NCBI RefSeq assembly: GCF_963667775.1
Contig: NZ_OY764015.1
Coordinates: 2,593,001 to 2,657,000, forward strand
From: an uncultured Trichococcus sp.
GTDB taxonomy: Bacteria; Bacillota; Bacilli; Lactobacillales; Aerococcaceae
DNA: 64,000 nucleotides
Direction: 5' to 3'
The notes below the pieces were generated by a model that was given only the letters and a program-made list of their open reading frames with translations, had not been told where the DNA came from and did not search any database. This document shows, piece after piece, positions 27,953-35,949 of the stretch. Every line of letters begins with the position of its first letter. Position 1 is the first letter of the stretch. The position numbers and the translations under genes are program-made.

Positions 27953-28777
27953 ATGGAAACTAGTTTGTTGCTATCAGCATTATTAACAGGGATTTTCTGC
28001 TATCTCGGTGCGATTGAAACACCGTGGTTGTTCGGTATCACTGGTGGGTTTTATATCTTAGGGAGACCGTTAGTTGCTGGATTACTTGTCGGTTTAGCGT
28101 TTGGCGATGTTACGGCAGGCGTTCTCTGTGGTGTCGCTGTCCAAGGGGTGTTCATCGCAAATTTGTCAACTGGTGGGGCTACCAATAGCGAAATCACTTA
28201 TGCCTCTTATGGCGGAATTGGTTTAGCAATGGCAACTGGAGGGAATCCCGCAATTGCAGTCACTCTTGCAATTTTAATCGGACAAACCTTCGGGTTGATT
28301 TTCTATAATAGTAGAATGGCAGCGTATTCTTTCTGGAATACGAAAGCACAAAAGGCTGCAGAAGAACTTGATTACAACGGTATCACATTCAATCATGTAA
28401 TTGGACCACAAATTACCACCTTTTTACTTCGTGCAGTACCTGTATTTCTAGCCGTTTATTATGGACAACCTCTAGTTGATGGGTTGCTGAATACCATTCC
28501 AGAAGTAGTTACACATATTATTTCAGTCCTAGGTGGCGTACTTCCTGCATTAGGTATCGCAATGTTAATGAATATTGTTATTAAAGAAAGTAGTCATTTT
28601 ATATTCTTCTTTGCTGGATTTGTACTCATGGCATTCGCTGGACTAAGTATGATTGCTTTAGTCTTTATCGCAGCACTTGTTGCTTATGTTGTATACCTTG
28701 CTTCAGAGCGCCGCGGTGTTGTCACTGAGAGCGGAGGATCTAGTGCAGCAGTATTCGAAGATGACGAATTATTTTAA
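27953..28777 (+). CDS. PTS mannose-family IIC component
   Basis: 274 residues, seven or more membrane helices, with G-D-V-T-A-G-V-L-C-G-V-A-V-Q-G-V-F typical of the IIC fold of this family. It forms the sugar channel with IID. GAGGGAGGTTATATAA precedes ATG, 18 bases after the IIB gene. Confidence 0.92.
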   Translation: METSLLLSALLTGIFCYLGAIETPWLFGITGGFYILGRPLVAGLLVGLAFGDVTAGVLCGVAVQGVFIANLSTGGATNSEITYASYGGIGLAMATGGNPAIAVTLAILIGQTFGLIFYNSRMAAYSFWNTKAQKAAEELDYNGITFNHVIGPQITTFLLRAVPVFLAVYYGQPLVDGLLNTIPEVVTHIISVLGGVLPALGIAMLMNIVIKESSHFIFFFAGFVLMAFAGLSMIALVFIAALVAYVVYLASERRGVVTESGGSSAAVFEDDELF

Positions 28778-28798
28778 AGAGCGGAGAGGTGAACAGCA

Positions 28799-29608
28799 AT
28801 GCAAGAAAAATTAACAGTTAAAGATCGTAGACAAATTTGGGCTCGTTGGGGTTTTACTCATCTGTCATCCATGAGTTATGAAAAGTTACAAGCTCATGCC
28901 TGGGCATATGCATTTATTCCATTCGCAAAGAAATTTTATAAAGATGATCTCGAAGCGCAACGCCGATTGATGACTAGACACTCTATGTTTTACAATACAG
29001 AACCACAAACCGGACAATTAATTAATGGAATTGTGACGTCCTTAGAAGAACAGATTGCTTTAGGTGAAGAAGTAAGTGAAGATATGCCTGTCAATATCAA
29101 AGCTACTTTAATGGGCCCTCTAGCAGGAATTGGCGATTCAATCATTCAAGGTATCATTGTTCCGTTACTACTTTCCATCGCCATGGGAATGGCTGTTAAC
29201 GGAAGTGCCATCGGACCATTATTCTACATGATTTCATTTGGTATCGCAGGTCCATTGATAAGCTACTTATCCTTTAATTATGGCTATAAATTAGGTGTCA
29301 ATGCAATCGATGTTATTGTTGGAGAAAATGCCCAGAGAATCACAGATGCTTTTAATATCTTAGGGATTATGGTAGTTGGAGGACTAGCAGCTTCTAATAT
29401 CTATTTATCAACTGCATTAACGATACCGATGGGGACTGAGGTACAGGAGCTCCAGTCAGTCATGGATGGAATTTTCCCGCGATTGCTACCATTATTGATG
29501 GTCATATTATCGTGGTGGCTAATTGGTAAAAAAAGAATGAGTGCTACCAAAGTTATACTTATTTTGACAGCAATTGTTACTGTGGGTGTATTGCTAGGAG
29601 TATTTTAA
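28799..29608 (+). CDS. PTS mannose-family IID component
   Basis: 269 residues. Soluble helical N-terminus (R-Q-I-W-A-R-W-G-F-T-H-L-S-S-M-S-Y-E) then membrane helices after M-G-P-L-A-G-I-G-D-S, the well-conserved IID signature. It works with IIC in the membrane. GAGCGGAGAGGTGAACAGC precedes ATG. Confidence 0.92.
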   Translation: MQEKLTVKDRRQIWARWGFTHLSSMSYEKLQAHAWAYAFIPFAKKFYKDDLEAQRRLMTRHSMFYNTEPQTGQLINGIVTSLEEQIALGEEVSEDMPVNIKATLMGPLAGIGDSIIQGIIVPLLLSIAMGMAVNGSAIGPLFYMISFGIAGPLISYLSFNYGYKLGVNAIDVIVGENAQRITDAFNILGIMVVGGLAASNIYLSTALTIPMGTEVQELQSVMDGIFPRLLPLLMVILSWWLIGKKRMSATKVILILTAIVTVGVLLGVF

Positions 29609-29649
29609 ACTACAAAATCAATAAGTAATGATGTAAGGGAGATCGAAAA

Positions 29650-30558
29650 ATGATAGTACTTAAGCCAGTTTCAAAGGAAAGAATTTGGGGAACCCCTCGG
29701 CTGCACCAATACTCAGGAGATTCCCATATTGATAGAATAGGATCGGTCTATTCTGTATCCGGCATTGAAGCGCTGAGCAATGAAATTGTGGCAGGGGATG
29801 AGCACCGTACCCTTTATGAAGCTGTAAAAGCAGCCCCTGAAAAATTCGGAATCACAGCAGGTTTTGATTATCCAATCATTATTTCGTTCACTAGCGCAGA
29901 TGAAAATCTAAGTATACAAGTTCACCCAACCGATGAGTATGCTATAACTCATGAAAATGCCTTATATGGTAAGAGTGAATCATGGTATTTTATTGAGCCG
30001 CCTAGCGAAGGCTGGATATATGCTGATTCACTGATAGAGGATAAAAGGGAAATCAAGCGGAGTATTCTGAACGGAGACTATGAAAGTGTAGTTGGTAAAA
30101 TCATTGTTTCGAAAGATGATGTAGTGTATATCCCTTCGGGTACTCTTCACGCTTTGACACGTGGATCCCTTGTTTATGAAATCCAACAATCGACAGATAT
30201 CACATATCGTTTTTTTGACTATAATCGTTTAGACAATGACGGAAAACTTCGAGACCTACATTTAGACGATGCAATAGAGACCTTGAATACCGAAAACCGT
30301 GTTAAAAGCAGCGCATTTCCAAAAGACACTCTGGTATCAGAACAGCCATATACTATGGTAAGAAAAACTTTAGAGAATGTATATCACAATACTACAGACG
30401 TGGCGGTAGCTATCACCGTTTCCAAAGGAAGTATGTGTGTTGATGGTCATAGCATACTGGCTGGGATGAGCATCCTTGTTTTACCGGACGAAGCGATAAG
30501 TATCTCTCAAGCTGCGGAGGAAGTAGTCATTGCAACCCCAAAACTATATTTTAAGTAG
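29650..30558 (+). CDS. manA: Mannose-6-phosphate isomerase, class I
   Basis: 302 residues, the short Firmicutes form. Zinc ligands in Q-V-H-P-T-D-E-Y-A (near residue 97), E in K-S-E-S-W-Y and H in G-T-L-H-A-L. It interconverts mannose 6-phosphate and fructose 6-phosphate; a related aldose/ketose 6-phosphate is also possible for this divergent copy. It directly follows the PTS genes, so the imported sugar is probably an aldohexose phosphate or needs such isomerisation. AAGGGAGATCGAAAA precedes ATG. Confidence 0.85.
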   Translation: MIVLKPVSKERIWGTPRLHQYSGDSHIDRIGSVYSVSGIEALSNEIVAGDEHRTLYEAVKAAPEKFGITAGFDYPIIISFTSADENLSIQVHPTDEYAITHENALYGKSESWYFIEPPSEGWIYADSLIEDKREIKRSILNGDYESVVGKIIVSKDDVVYIPSGTLHALTRGSLVYEIQQSTDITYRFFDYNRLDNDGKLRDLHLDDAIETLNTENRVKSSAFPKDTLVSEQPYTMVRKTLENVYHNTTDVAVAITVSKGSMCVDGHSILAGMSILVLPDEAISISQAAEEVVIATPKLYFK

Positions 30559-30567
30559 GTGTATAAT

Positions 30568-31371
30568 TTGTACAAACTAATAGCGATGGATATGGACGGG
30601 ACATTGCTTAATGATGAAAAGAAATTGACTGAGGAAAACATAAAAGCAATTAAACAAGTCAAAGAAAAAGGTATCTTTACTGTCATAAGTACAGGTAGAC
30701 CAATTTCTGGAGTAAAGCCGTATCTAAATATGTTTGAGCACGGGGACATTGATTTTTTGGTCTGCAACAATGGTGCAGTCGTGTATAACGTGATTCAAGA
30801 CAAAATCATTCATGAAGAGCATTTTAAGCGGAGTGAAATCGAAGAGATAATCCAAATGGCTGATGACTTAGAAATAAGCTTGCATTTCTTAGATAGCAAT
30901 CAATTGATTACCCATAACAATCCAATCAACAAGTACATTATTTTAGACGCTTATTTATCTGATATGGATATCTTTACGAAAACTCCGTCAGCCCTTGCTA
31001 ATCATGAGCATATCCATAAAGCTTTATTCACAGCTGATAGCGAAATGTTGAATCATAAAACTCAGCTACTCCCTCAGTGGTTTGTCGAAAAATATAACTG
31101 CGTACGTAGTGATGAAATGTATTTTGAGATTTTGAAAGAAAATGTTGATAAAGCATCTGGTTTAAAGAAAATTATGCGCTCGTTAGAGATTGATCGAGAA
31201 AATGTAATTGCTATAGGTGACCAACAGAATGACATACAAATGTTGAATTTATCTGGTTTAGCTATTGCAATGCATAATGCTTCACCATTAGTTAAAGAAA
31301 TGGCAGATATAATTTGTCCAGATAATAACAGTAGTGGAGTTAGTCAAGTTTTATCAGATATTTTTTTCTGA
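30568..31371 (+). CDS. HAD-family phosphatase, Cof/YidA type
   Basis: About 267 residues. Motif I D-M-D-G-T-L-L near residue 6, motif II S-T-G-R-P, and motif IV G-D-Q-Q-N-D. The start is TTG 30568, with AAGTAGGTG upstream; an overlapping GTG at 30559 directly abuts the manA stop. The type IIB cap suggests sugar phosphate substrates. Cof-type enzymes often protect cells from the build-up of phosphorylated sugars. Confidence 0.87.
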   Translation: MYKLIAMDMDGTLLNDEKKLTEENIKAIKQVKEKGIFTVISTGRPISGVKPYLNMFEHGDIDFLVCNNGAVVYNVIQDKIIHEEHFKRSEIEEIIQMADDLEISLHFLDSNQLITHNNPINKYIILDAYLSDMDIFTKTPSALANHEHIHKALFTADSEMLNHKTQLLPQWFVEKYNCVRSDEMYFEILKENVDKASGLKKIMRSLEIDRENVIAIGDQQNDIQMLNLSGLAIAMHNASPLVKEMADIICPDNNSSGVSQVLSDIFF

Positions 31372-31406
31372 GTAAATGATAAATTTAGGATGAAACGGAG
31401 GATTCA

Positions 31407-32090
31407 ATGGCTGATATATACTTATGTCCGTCAATGATGTGCGCAGACTTTGGTAACTTGAAAAATGAAGTAACCAGCTTAGAAAAGGCCGGTGCAGATA
31501 TATTCCACATTGATATTATGGACGGAAAATATGTTCCTACAATTGGTATGGGGTTACAAGATTTTAAGGTCATTCGAGAAACGACTGATTTAATGCTAGA
31601 TGTTCACTTAATGGTAGAAAAACCAAGTGCCTATGTCCAAATGTTCGCTGAATTAGGAGCGGATATCATATATATCCATCCTAACTCTGAGAACCTACCT
31701 GAATCAACGTTATATAAAATAAAAAGTTACGGAAAAAAGGCGGGTATCGTCCTAAATCCAGGCACATCAATTTCTGAGATACAAGAACTATTACCTCTTG
31801 TAGATTATGTTTTGGTAATGACGGTTTATGTAGGTTTTTCGGGCCAAAAATATTTAGACTTTGTTGATGATAAAATCCATCAACTACTAACACTCAAAAC
31901 TGATCATCATTTTGAATTAGTTGTTGATGGTGCAATAACCCCAGATAAGATTCAAAAGTGGAGGGCTTTAGGCGTGAAAGGCTTTGTTCTTGGTACGTCT
32001 GCGCTATTTGGTAAAAATCAAAGTTACGATGAATTGATTTCAATTTACAGGTCTAGACAGGTAGTAAATCTTCAAACTAAAATAAGATAA
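31407..32090 (+). CDS. Ribulose-phosphate 3-epimerase family (AlsE-like)
   Basis: 227 residues, TIM barrel. Metal and catalytic residues: H-I-D-I-M-D-G near residue 35, D-V-H-L-M-V near residue 67, and V-D-G-A-I near residue 174. The loop normally reading V-x-P-G-F-x-G-Q is T-V-Y-V-G-F-S-G-Q here, and the second glycine of V-D-G-G is alanine, so the substrate is more likely a hexulose phosphate (as in allulose-6-phosphate epimerase) than ribulose 5-phosphate. GAAACGGAGGATTCA precedes ATG. Last gene of the PTS operon. Confidence 0.85.
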   Translation: MADIYLCPSMMCADFGNLKNEVTSLEKAGADIFHIDIMDGKYVPTIGMGLQDFKVIRETTDLMLDVHLMVEKPSAYVQMFAELGADIIYIHPNSENLPESTLYKIKSYGKKAGIVLNPGTSISEIQELLPLVDYVLVMTVYVGFSGQKYLDFVDDKIHQLLTLKTDHHFELVVDGAITPDKIQKWRALGVKGFVLGTSALFGKNQSYDELISIYRSRQVVNLQTKIR

Positions 32091-32117
32091 TAGGATAGTA
32101 ATATAATTCCACAAGCA

Positions 32118-32168
32118 ACTAGAATAAGTATGTGCCATCTTCAATTGATGAGCACATACTTATTTTTT
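32118..32168 (+). terminator. Terminator of the PTS operon
   Basis: AATAAGTATGTGC pairs with GCACATACTTATT, followed by T6. Very strong. Confidence 0.93.
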
Positions 32169-32762
32169 ACGGGTTGATAATTTGAAGTCGAGAATAAAAT
32201 AGTCATAACTCAAAAGTACTGAATATGATTCCCCGGTCCAGTAAAATTAAAGGGTACAAAGGTGTCATAACATACGTTCAAAAGTGAGGGTGAAAAAAGA
32301 CCAGAATCAGCAAGAGCGCTTTGACACGGAACAAAAGAAAAATACGGTTGAATATTGAGGCATAGCGTGTAACTTAAAAACAGCACCAATTGCTCCTGCG
32401 AGAGGTAACATTTCCTTTGTAGATACGAATGGAAAGGTCACAGCTGTTCTATGCCATTGCAATTGATCATTGGTTGTACCAATATATGAATGATAGAGAT
32501 AATGAGGGTATGTTGGAGAATAAAATAAAAAAGACTAGTTTCTAGTCTTTTTCTCCAATACGTACTTTAAAAGTATCATATATTTATTGATAACGTAAAA
32601 AATAGCCTCGCAAAATAGATTTATGATTTCATTCATTAGACCACTGAGTCATGAATTGACTACTTCTATAAAGATATAGAATTTTTAACATAAGAAACTA
32701 TTCAGATAAAATAATCCGTAAATTTAATTATATATTTGACTTCCTTCTTAAAACTTAGTACC
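32169..32762. other. Gene-free stretch with decayed sequence
   Basis: No intact gene. A short peptide-like fragment (N-L-K-T-A-P-I-A-P-A-R-G-N-I and about 20 more codons, to a TGA near 32465) looks like a gene remnant. A hairpin AAAGACTAGTTTCTAGTCTTT followed by TTCTCC at 32530-32556 resembles a terminator. The right part is very AT-rich. Confidence 0.5.
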
Positions 32763-33452
32763 TTACTTTTTGAAAAATCCTAGCCTACTTTTTTTTATTT
32801 CATTATTATCTCCGATATTAATACTTTGGTCTGTTATAGTAGTGAATAAGTTTTGAATTACTTGTTCTGTTTTTTGTGGATTCATTGATATTTCTTCAGA
32901 AATATCAAGTTCGTCTATATCAACAAACTCTTTTTCTAATTCTAAAATAATTTCTGTTAGTTTTCTTTTAACCGTAGTTTCTATTGTAAATAATTGACTA
33001 GGTGCTAATTGCATTGTCACTCCAAGCATTTGAAACTCATCAGTTGAATAAAGATGTAATAACTCTGTAGGTATAGATCTTCCTACAGGTTTATCTTGCT
33101 TAATCATATTTTGTATATCTTTTATGGGATTTGTTATATTTATTATTTCCCAATGCTCTATATCTTTTAATGGCATATTTGATAATCTTATAGGAACTGT
33201 TGCATTGCTAAATTGATGTGTATAATTAGTTATATATGTACCTTGAGGTGTACCCTTCATAATTCTATATTCAGGTAATAATGTACTATTGGGATATCCT
33301 GATAATTCATTATCAATCCATTTTTTTATTTGAACAGTTTTATCAATATCGGGTAAATCATTTAGTATAACTTTTAACCGAAAAAATATACTTTCTATAT
33401 CAGGATTTGGAGCGATTAAATCTCTTAATAGTTGACTTCGTTTCTTTTTCAT
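32763..33452 (-). CDS. AbiTii-domain protein with C-terminal RHIM-like motif
   Basis: 229 residues. The N-terminal 100 residues match the AbiTii pattern: S-Q-L-L-R-D-L-I near the start, I-K-K-W-I-D-N-E-L-S-G-Y-P near residue 43, then P-E-Y-R. AbiTii is linked to phage abortive infection. The C-terminus, residues 211-225, reads I-N-I-G-D-N-N-E-I-K-K-S-R-L-G, matching the RHIM-like pattern I-x-I-G-x-x-N-x-I-x-x-S-x-[IL]-G. The same pattern occurs at the N-terminus of the divergent small membrane protein 47 bases away. GAGGTAG lies before ATG 33452. The gene is AT-rich compared with the housekeeping genes, which fits transfer. Abortive infection is the presumed role; the partner arrangement is inference. 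Confidence 0.75.
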   Translation of the reverse strand: MKKKRSQLLRDLIAPNPDIESIFFRLKVILNDLPDIDKTVQIKKWIDNELSGYPNSTLLPEYRIMKGTPQGTYITNYTHQFSNATVPIRLSNMPLKDIEHWEIINITNPIKDIQNMIKQDKPVGRSIPTELLHLYSTDEFQMLGVTMQLAPSQLFTIETTVKRKLTEIILELEKEFVDIDELDISEEISMNPQKTEQVIQNLFTTITDQSINIGDNNEIKKSRLGFFKK

Positions 33453-33499
33453 ACTCTAAACTACCTCGCTTATTTTTTGATAAAGGAGAACTCTACATT

Positions 33500-33694
33500 A
33501 TGGCTAAAAAAAATGAGAATATAAAAATAGGAAATAAAAATAAAATAAATAAATCCAATATTGGCCACTTTAATAATTATAAAGAGAAAGATAGTTTGCT
33601 ATCTATGTTCTCAAAATGGGTGTTTGGTATTTTAGCAACAGTAATAGCTGGGGTAATTCTTGGCTGGTTACTGTATTTACTCAATTTAAAGTAA
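33500..33694 (+). CDS. Mini membrane protein with matching RHIM-like motif
   Basis: 64 residues from ATG 33500, behind AAAGGAGAACTCTACATT; a longer frame from 33407 overlaps the AbiTii gene and has no such site. Residues 8-22 read I-K-I-G-N-K-N-K-I-N-K-S-N-I-G, aligning without gaps to the C-terminal motif of the AbiTii protein. Residues 36-63 form a single membrane helix with G-I-L-A-T-V-I-A-G-V-I-L-G-W. This design, motif plus helix, resembles proteins that receive an amyloid-like signal and act at the membrane. Its promoter must lie in or at the start of the AbiTii gene. Expression and function unproven. Confidence 0.7.
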   Translation: MAKKNENIKIGNKNKINKSNIGHFNNYKEKDSLLSMFSKWVFGILATVIAGVILGWLLYLLNLK

Positions 33695-33830
33695 TCTTAC
33701 CGTGAACAATGGATGTCTTTAACATTGTAGTTGAGTATTGCGAATAGATTGAGCCACCTATGCGGATGATAGAGCCGGCGAGTGCGATAAATGGAGCCAG
33801 CCAAGGCGAAAGAGAAAGATTCTTTTTCCA
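33695..33830 (-). pseudogene. Remnant of a membrane protein
   Basis: On the minus strand an open stretch of about 45 codons (W-L-A-P-F-I-A-L-A-G-S-I-I-R-I-G-G-S and so on) lacks a start and is bounded upstream by a stop at 33831-33833. It looks like the cut-off part of a membrane protein. Confidence 0.4.
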
Positions 33831-33859
33831 CTAACTCTCGATAAGACCTTATTCAAACA

Positions 33860-33903
33860 GAGACGATAAGCAATCATTTAATAAATTGCTTATCTTCTCT
33901 GTA
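33860..33903. terminator. Hairpin between converging genes
   Basis: AGAGACGATAAGCAAT pairs with ATTGCTTATCTTCTCT, with a short loop. It would serve the PBECR-like gene poorly (it is just downstream of its stop on the minus strand) but has the right position. Confidence 0.7.
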
Positions 33904-33907
33904 GCTT

Positions 33908-34540
33908 TCAAAGTTTAGTTGCTGAGTAAATAATTTCGTCAGTAAAAGACTTCAATTTATAAAGAACTTCTCTCTCAGATTGAGATAAAATTTCTTTTCT
34001 TTCAGCATACAATAACGTCAGCCTTGTTTGTTTAGCTGTATATTTCTGTGTGTGGTCGTTTAAAAAAGATATAGGAATATAATACTCAGCGCCTTTGTCT
34101 AAACATTCGTATTTAAAAAAAACATGATCATGACTATTCATATTTTTTATTAGAATACTAGCGTTTATGCTGGAGAATGCTGTCTTTTTCAAAAAGTTAA
34201 AACCACTAGACTGTGTAATATTATCGGAAAAGAATGAAGAGAAACCATTAAAGAATGATAATTTATTTAGACAATTTTCAATTTGTTTTGAATCTTCTAT
34301 ATTTTGAAAAGTGATTTCATTATTAATAATTCTTTCAATAATTTTATCCTTACCTTTTTTAAAAATGAGTTCTTTTTTATCTGTCAGTTTATCTATTCCT
34401 ATAAGATGAGGATAATTTTCATTCTTTAATTTAATTGGAATATAGTACAAATTTCTCTTTTTATCACCAAAAATAAAGTAATATTCATACTTTGAAATCT
34501 CTTGATATATAAAAGCTGATTGTAGTAGTGCATCTGACAT
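33908..34540 (-). CDS. PBECR4-like nuclease-toxin candidate, 210 aa
   Basis: Two similar halves, each with the pattern Y-Y-x-x-I-x-x-x-[LN] followed by a short loop: Y-Y-I-P-I-K-L-K-N-E-N-Y-P-H-L-I-G-I near residue 31, and Y-Y-I-P-I-S-F-L-N-D near residue 152. N-Y-P-H-L-I-G-I-D-K-L recalls the PBECR4 (phage-Barnase-EndoU-ColicinE5/D-RelE-like nuclease) domains found on mobile elements. The link is tentative. A hairpin lies only 30 bases upstream of the start. AT-rich like the AbiTii pair; no obvious antitoxin beside it. Confidence 0.5.
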   Translation of the reverse strand: MSDALLQSAFIYQEISKYEYYFIFGDKKRNLYYIPIKLKNENYPHLIGIDKLTDKKELIFKKGKDKIIERIINNEITFQNIEDSKQIENCLNKLSFFNGFSSFFSDNITQSSGFNFLKKTAFSSINASILIKNMNSHDHVFFKYECLDKGAEYYIPISFLNDHTQKYTAKQTRLTLLYAERKEILSQSEREVLYKLKSFTDEIIYSATKL

Positions 34541-34568
34541 TTATATTCCTACTTTTCTGTATAATAAA

Positions 34569-34606
34569 ATAGAGAAGAAGTTTTTATTTAAACTTCTTCT
34601 CTATCT
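34569..34606. terminator. Perfect hairpin upstream of PBECR-like gene
   Basis: AGAGAAGAAGTTT pairs with AAACTTCTTCTCT around TTATTT. On the minus strand it precedes the PBECR-like gene by 30 bases, so it may attenuate that gene or end an earlier message. Confidence 0.65.
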
Positions 34607-34779
34607 TTAGTAGGTTTTCTTTCGTAAAACTAGATGATTTGAGGCAGCACCTACAACCCTTTCAGAGACTCCACAATTACCGAAATCACCCCGAATAATT
34701 GTTTCACCGTCTTGAGATAGACTCACAATGGTATATCTCTACAAGAAAATAATACCATTTTTTAGGATTTACGTCAATG

Positions 34780-34905
34780 ATTGTAAAATAGGAGTAGTAC
34801 GCGCCTATTTTCATGTTCCAGGAAAATCAGAGGTATTATGGTGTCATAACCTGTATTCAGGCATTCAAGGTGGTACCGCTTAAATGCCTGAATCAATTTT
34901 TTGTC
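34780..34905 (+). promoter_or_regulatory. Stranded T-box-like leader with terminator
   Basis: AAGGTGGTACCGC at 34867-34879 matches the T-box core of aminoacyl-tRNA-responsive leaders. It lies inside a terminator hairpin (ATTCAGGCATT / AATGCCTGAAT) followed by CAATTTTTTG, the classic position of the T-box relative to its terminator. Upstream GGAGTAGTACGCGC and a hairpin AGGTATTATG / CATAACCT fit degraded Stem III. No gene on the plus strand follows; the next genes are on minus. The controlled gene has been lost or moved. Confidence 0.6.
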
Positions 34906-34908
34906 ACC

Positions 34909-35121
34909 TTAGAAAGTGTCCGTTTCTTTTAGTATATCCTCCGCATTCCTTACAGCCTCTCTTAACTCTTCAAGCTTATCTTGCACACGCATGATTCCTC
35001 TTCCTAGTTCAGGAGGAATTGCGCTGGTGTCTACCAGCAGGATTTTTCCTATCGGATAGGTATCGTCTAGTAGTTTCTTCATTTTTTGGTGTTGGATTTC
35101 AGTCAGTGCTAGTTTTGACAT
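34909..35121 (-). CDS. Small protein coupled to resolvase, 70 aa
   Basis: Start ATG 35121 has AAAGGAGAGATAAAC upstream; the longer frame from 35196 overlaps the resolvase by four bases. The protein is helical, with L-A-L-T-E-I-Q-H-Q-K-M-K-K-L-L-D at its start and an acidic C-terminus. Genes like this accompany Tn3-type or plasmid resolvases; no function known. Likely co-transcribed with the resolvase. Confidence 0.55.
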   Translation of the reverse strand: MSKLALTEIQHQKMKKLLDDTYPIGKILLVDTSAIPPELGRGIMRVQDKLEELREAVRNAEDILKETDTF

Positions 35122-35192
35122 GTTTATCTCTCCTTTAGCTTCATTCCAATTGATGTTATGGGCAATGATTCGCGAATAAAGCTTCAAATCAC

Positions 35193-35771
35193 TCACACTT
35201 GTTCAGTATCCATCTCCTCTAATTTATTGAGATAACGATAAATGGTTGTACGGGAAACATTCCATCTTTCGGCAATCGTTTTAATAGGCGTTCCATTATC
35301 GATTAACGTTTTCATAAGTTCCAAGTCACTCTTGCTTAACTTTTCGGGGCGTCCACCAAACCTACCTCGTGCCCGTGCAGCGGCACGTCCGGCTGCAGAT
35401 CGTTCCAGAATTAAATTCCGCTCAAATTCCGCAAACGCTGCAAACAGGTGGAACATTAATTGACCGGTCGAGCTTGATTTATCCATCGTGATATTTTCTT
35501 GTAAACTGTGAAAACTAACACCTCGATTATTCAAACGATTGACAATCGTAATCAAGTCTTCCATATTTCGCCCAAGCCGATCTAATCGCCAAACAACGAG
35601 TGTATCCCCTGAACGAACAAATTCAATCGCTGTTTCTAATCCTGGGCGATTACTCTTTGCGCCACTCATGTGATCTGTAAAAACTTTCTCACAGCCAAAT
35701 TTTTCCAGACTATCTTCCTGGAGATCCAAATTCTGTAATCCAGTAGAAACACGTGCGTATCCAATTTTCAA
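35193..35771 (-). CDS. Serine recombinase / resolvase
   Basis: 192 residues, full length. Catalytic serine in Y-A-R-V-S-T (residue 9), G-D-T-L-V-V-W-R-L-D-R-L-G-R near residue 55, and helix-turn-helix at the C-terminus (T-I-A-E-R-W-N-V-S-R-T-T-I-Y-R-Y-L). It belongs to the TnpR/Tn3-type family that resolves cointegrates or inverts DNA at a res site. AAGAAGGTGATTTTTTG precedes ATG. Sequence motifs for a res site could lie just upstream (35780-35930). Confidence 0.92.
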   Translation of the reverse strand: MKIGYARVSTGLQNLDLQEDSLEKFGCEKVFTDHMSGAKSNRPGLETAIEFVRSGDTLVVWRLDRLGRNMEDLITIVNRLNNRGVSFHSLQENITMDKSSSTGQLMFHLFAAFAEFERNLILERSAAGRAAARARGRFGGRPEKLSKSDLELMKTLIDNGTPIKTIAERWNVSRTTIYRYLNKLEEMDTEQV

Positions 35772-35900
35772 AAAATCACCTTCTTTTTTATTTCATTGTA
35801 CCATAACTTTATCCAGGGTGATTAATTGGACATAGATTTTGTAACGGGTTTATGGACACGTATTTCAGCTCTTTTAAAGAAAAACAATACCAAAAATACA

Positions 35901-35930
35901 GTGTCCAGAAATGAACCATTTTCTGGACAC
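35901..35930. repeat. 30-base perfect-arm palindrome upstream of resolvase
   Basis: GTGTCCAGAAA pairs with TTTCTGGACAC around an 8-base centre. GGACAC also occurs separately at 35854-35859. It lies about 130 bases from the resolvase start, the normal place for a crossover or binding site. Confidence 0.5.
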
Positions 35931-35949
35931 TCCTATTCCTTTTCCAACA

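Noticed and set aside
32240-32330. Sequence resembling part of a T-box leader (AAGGTGTCATAACA...)
   Set aside because: Only a short stretch matches the 34.8 kb element, with no T-box core or terminator nearby.
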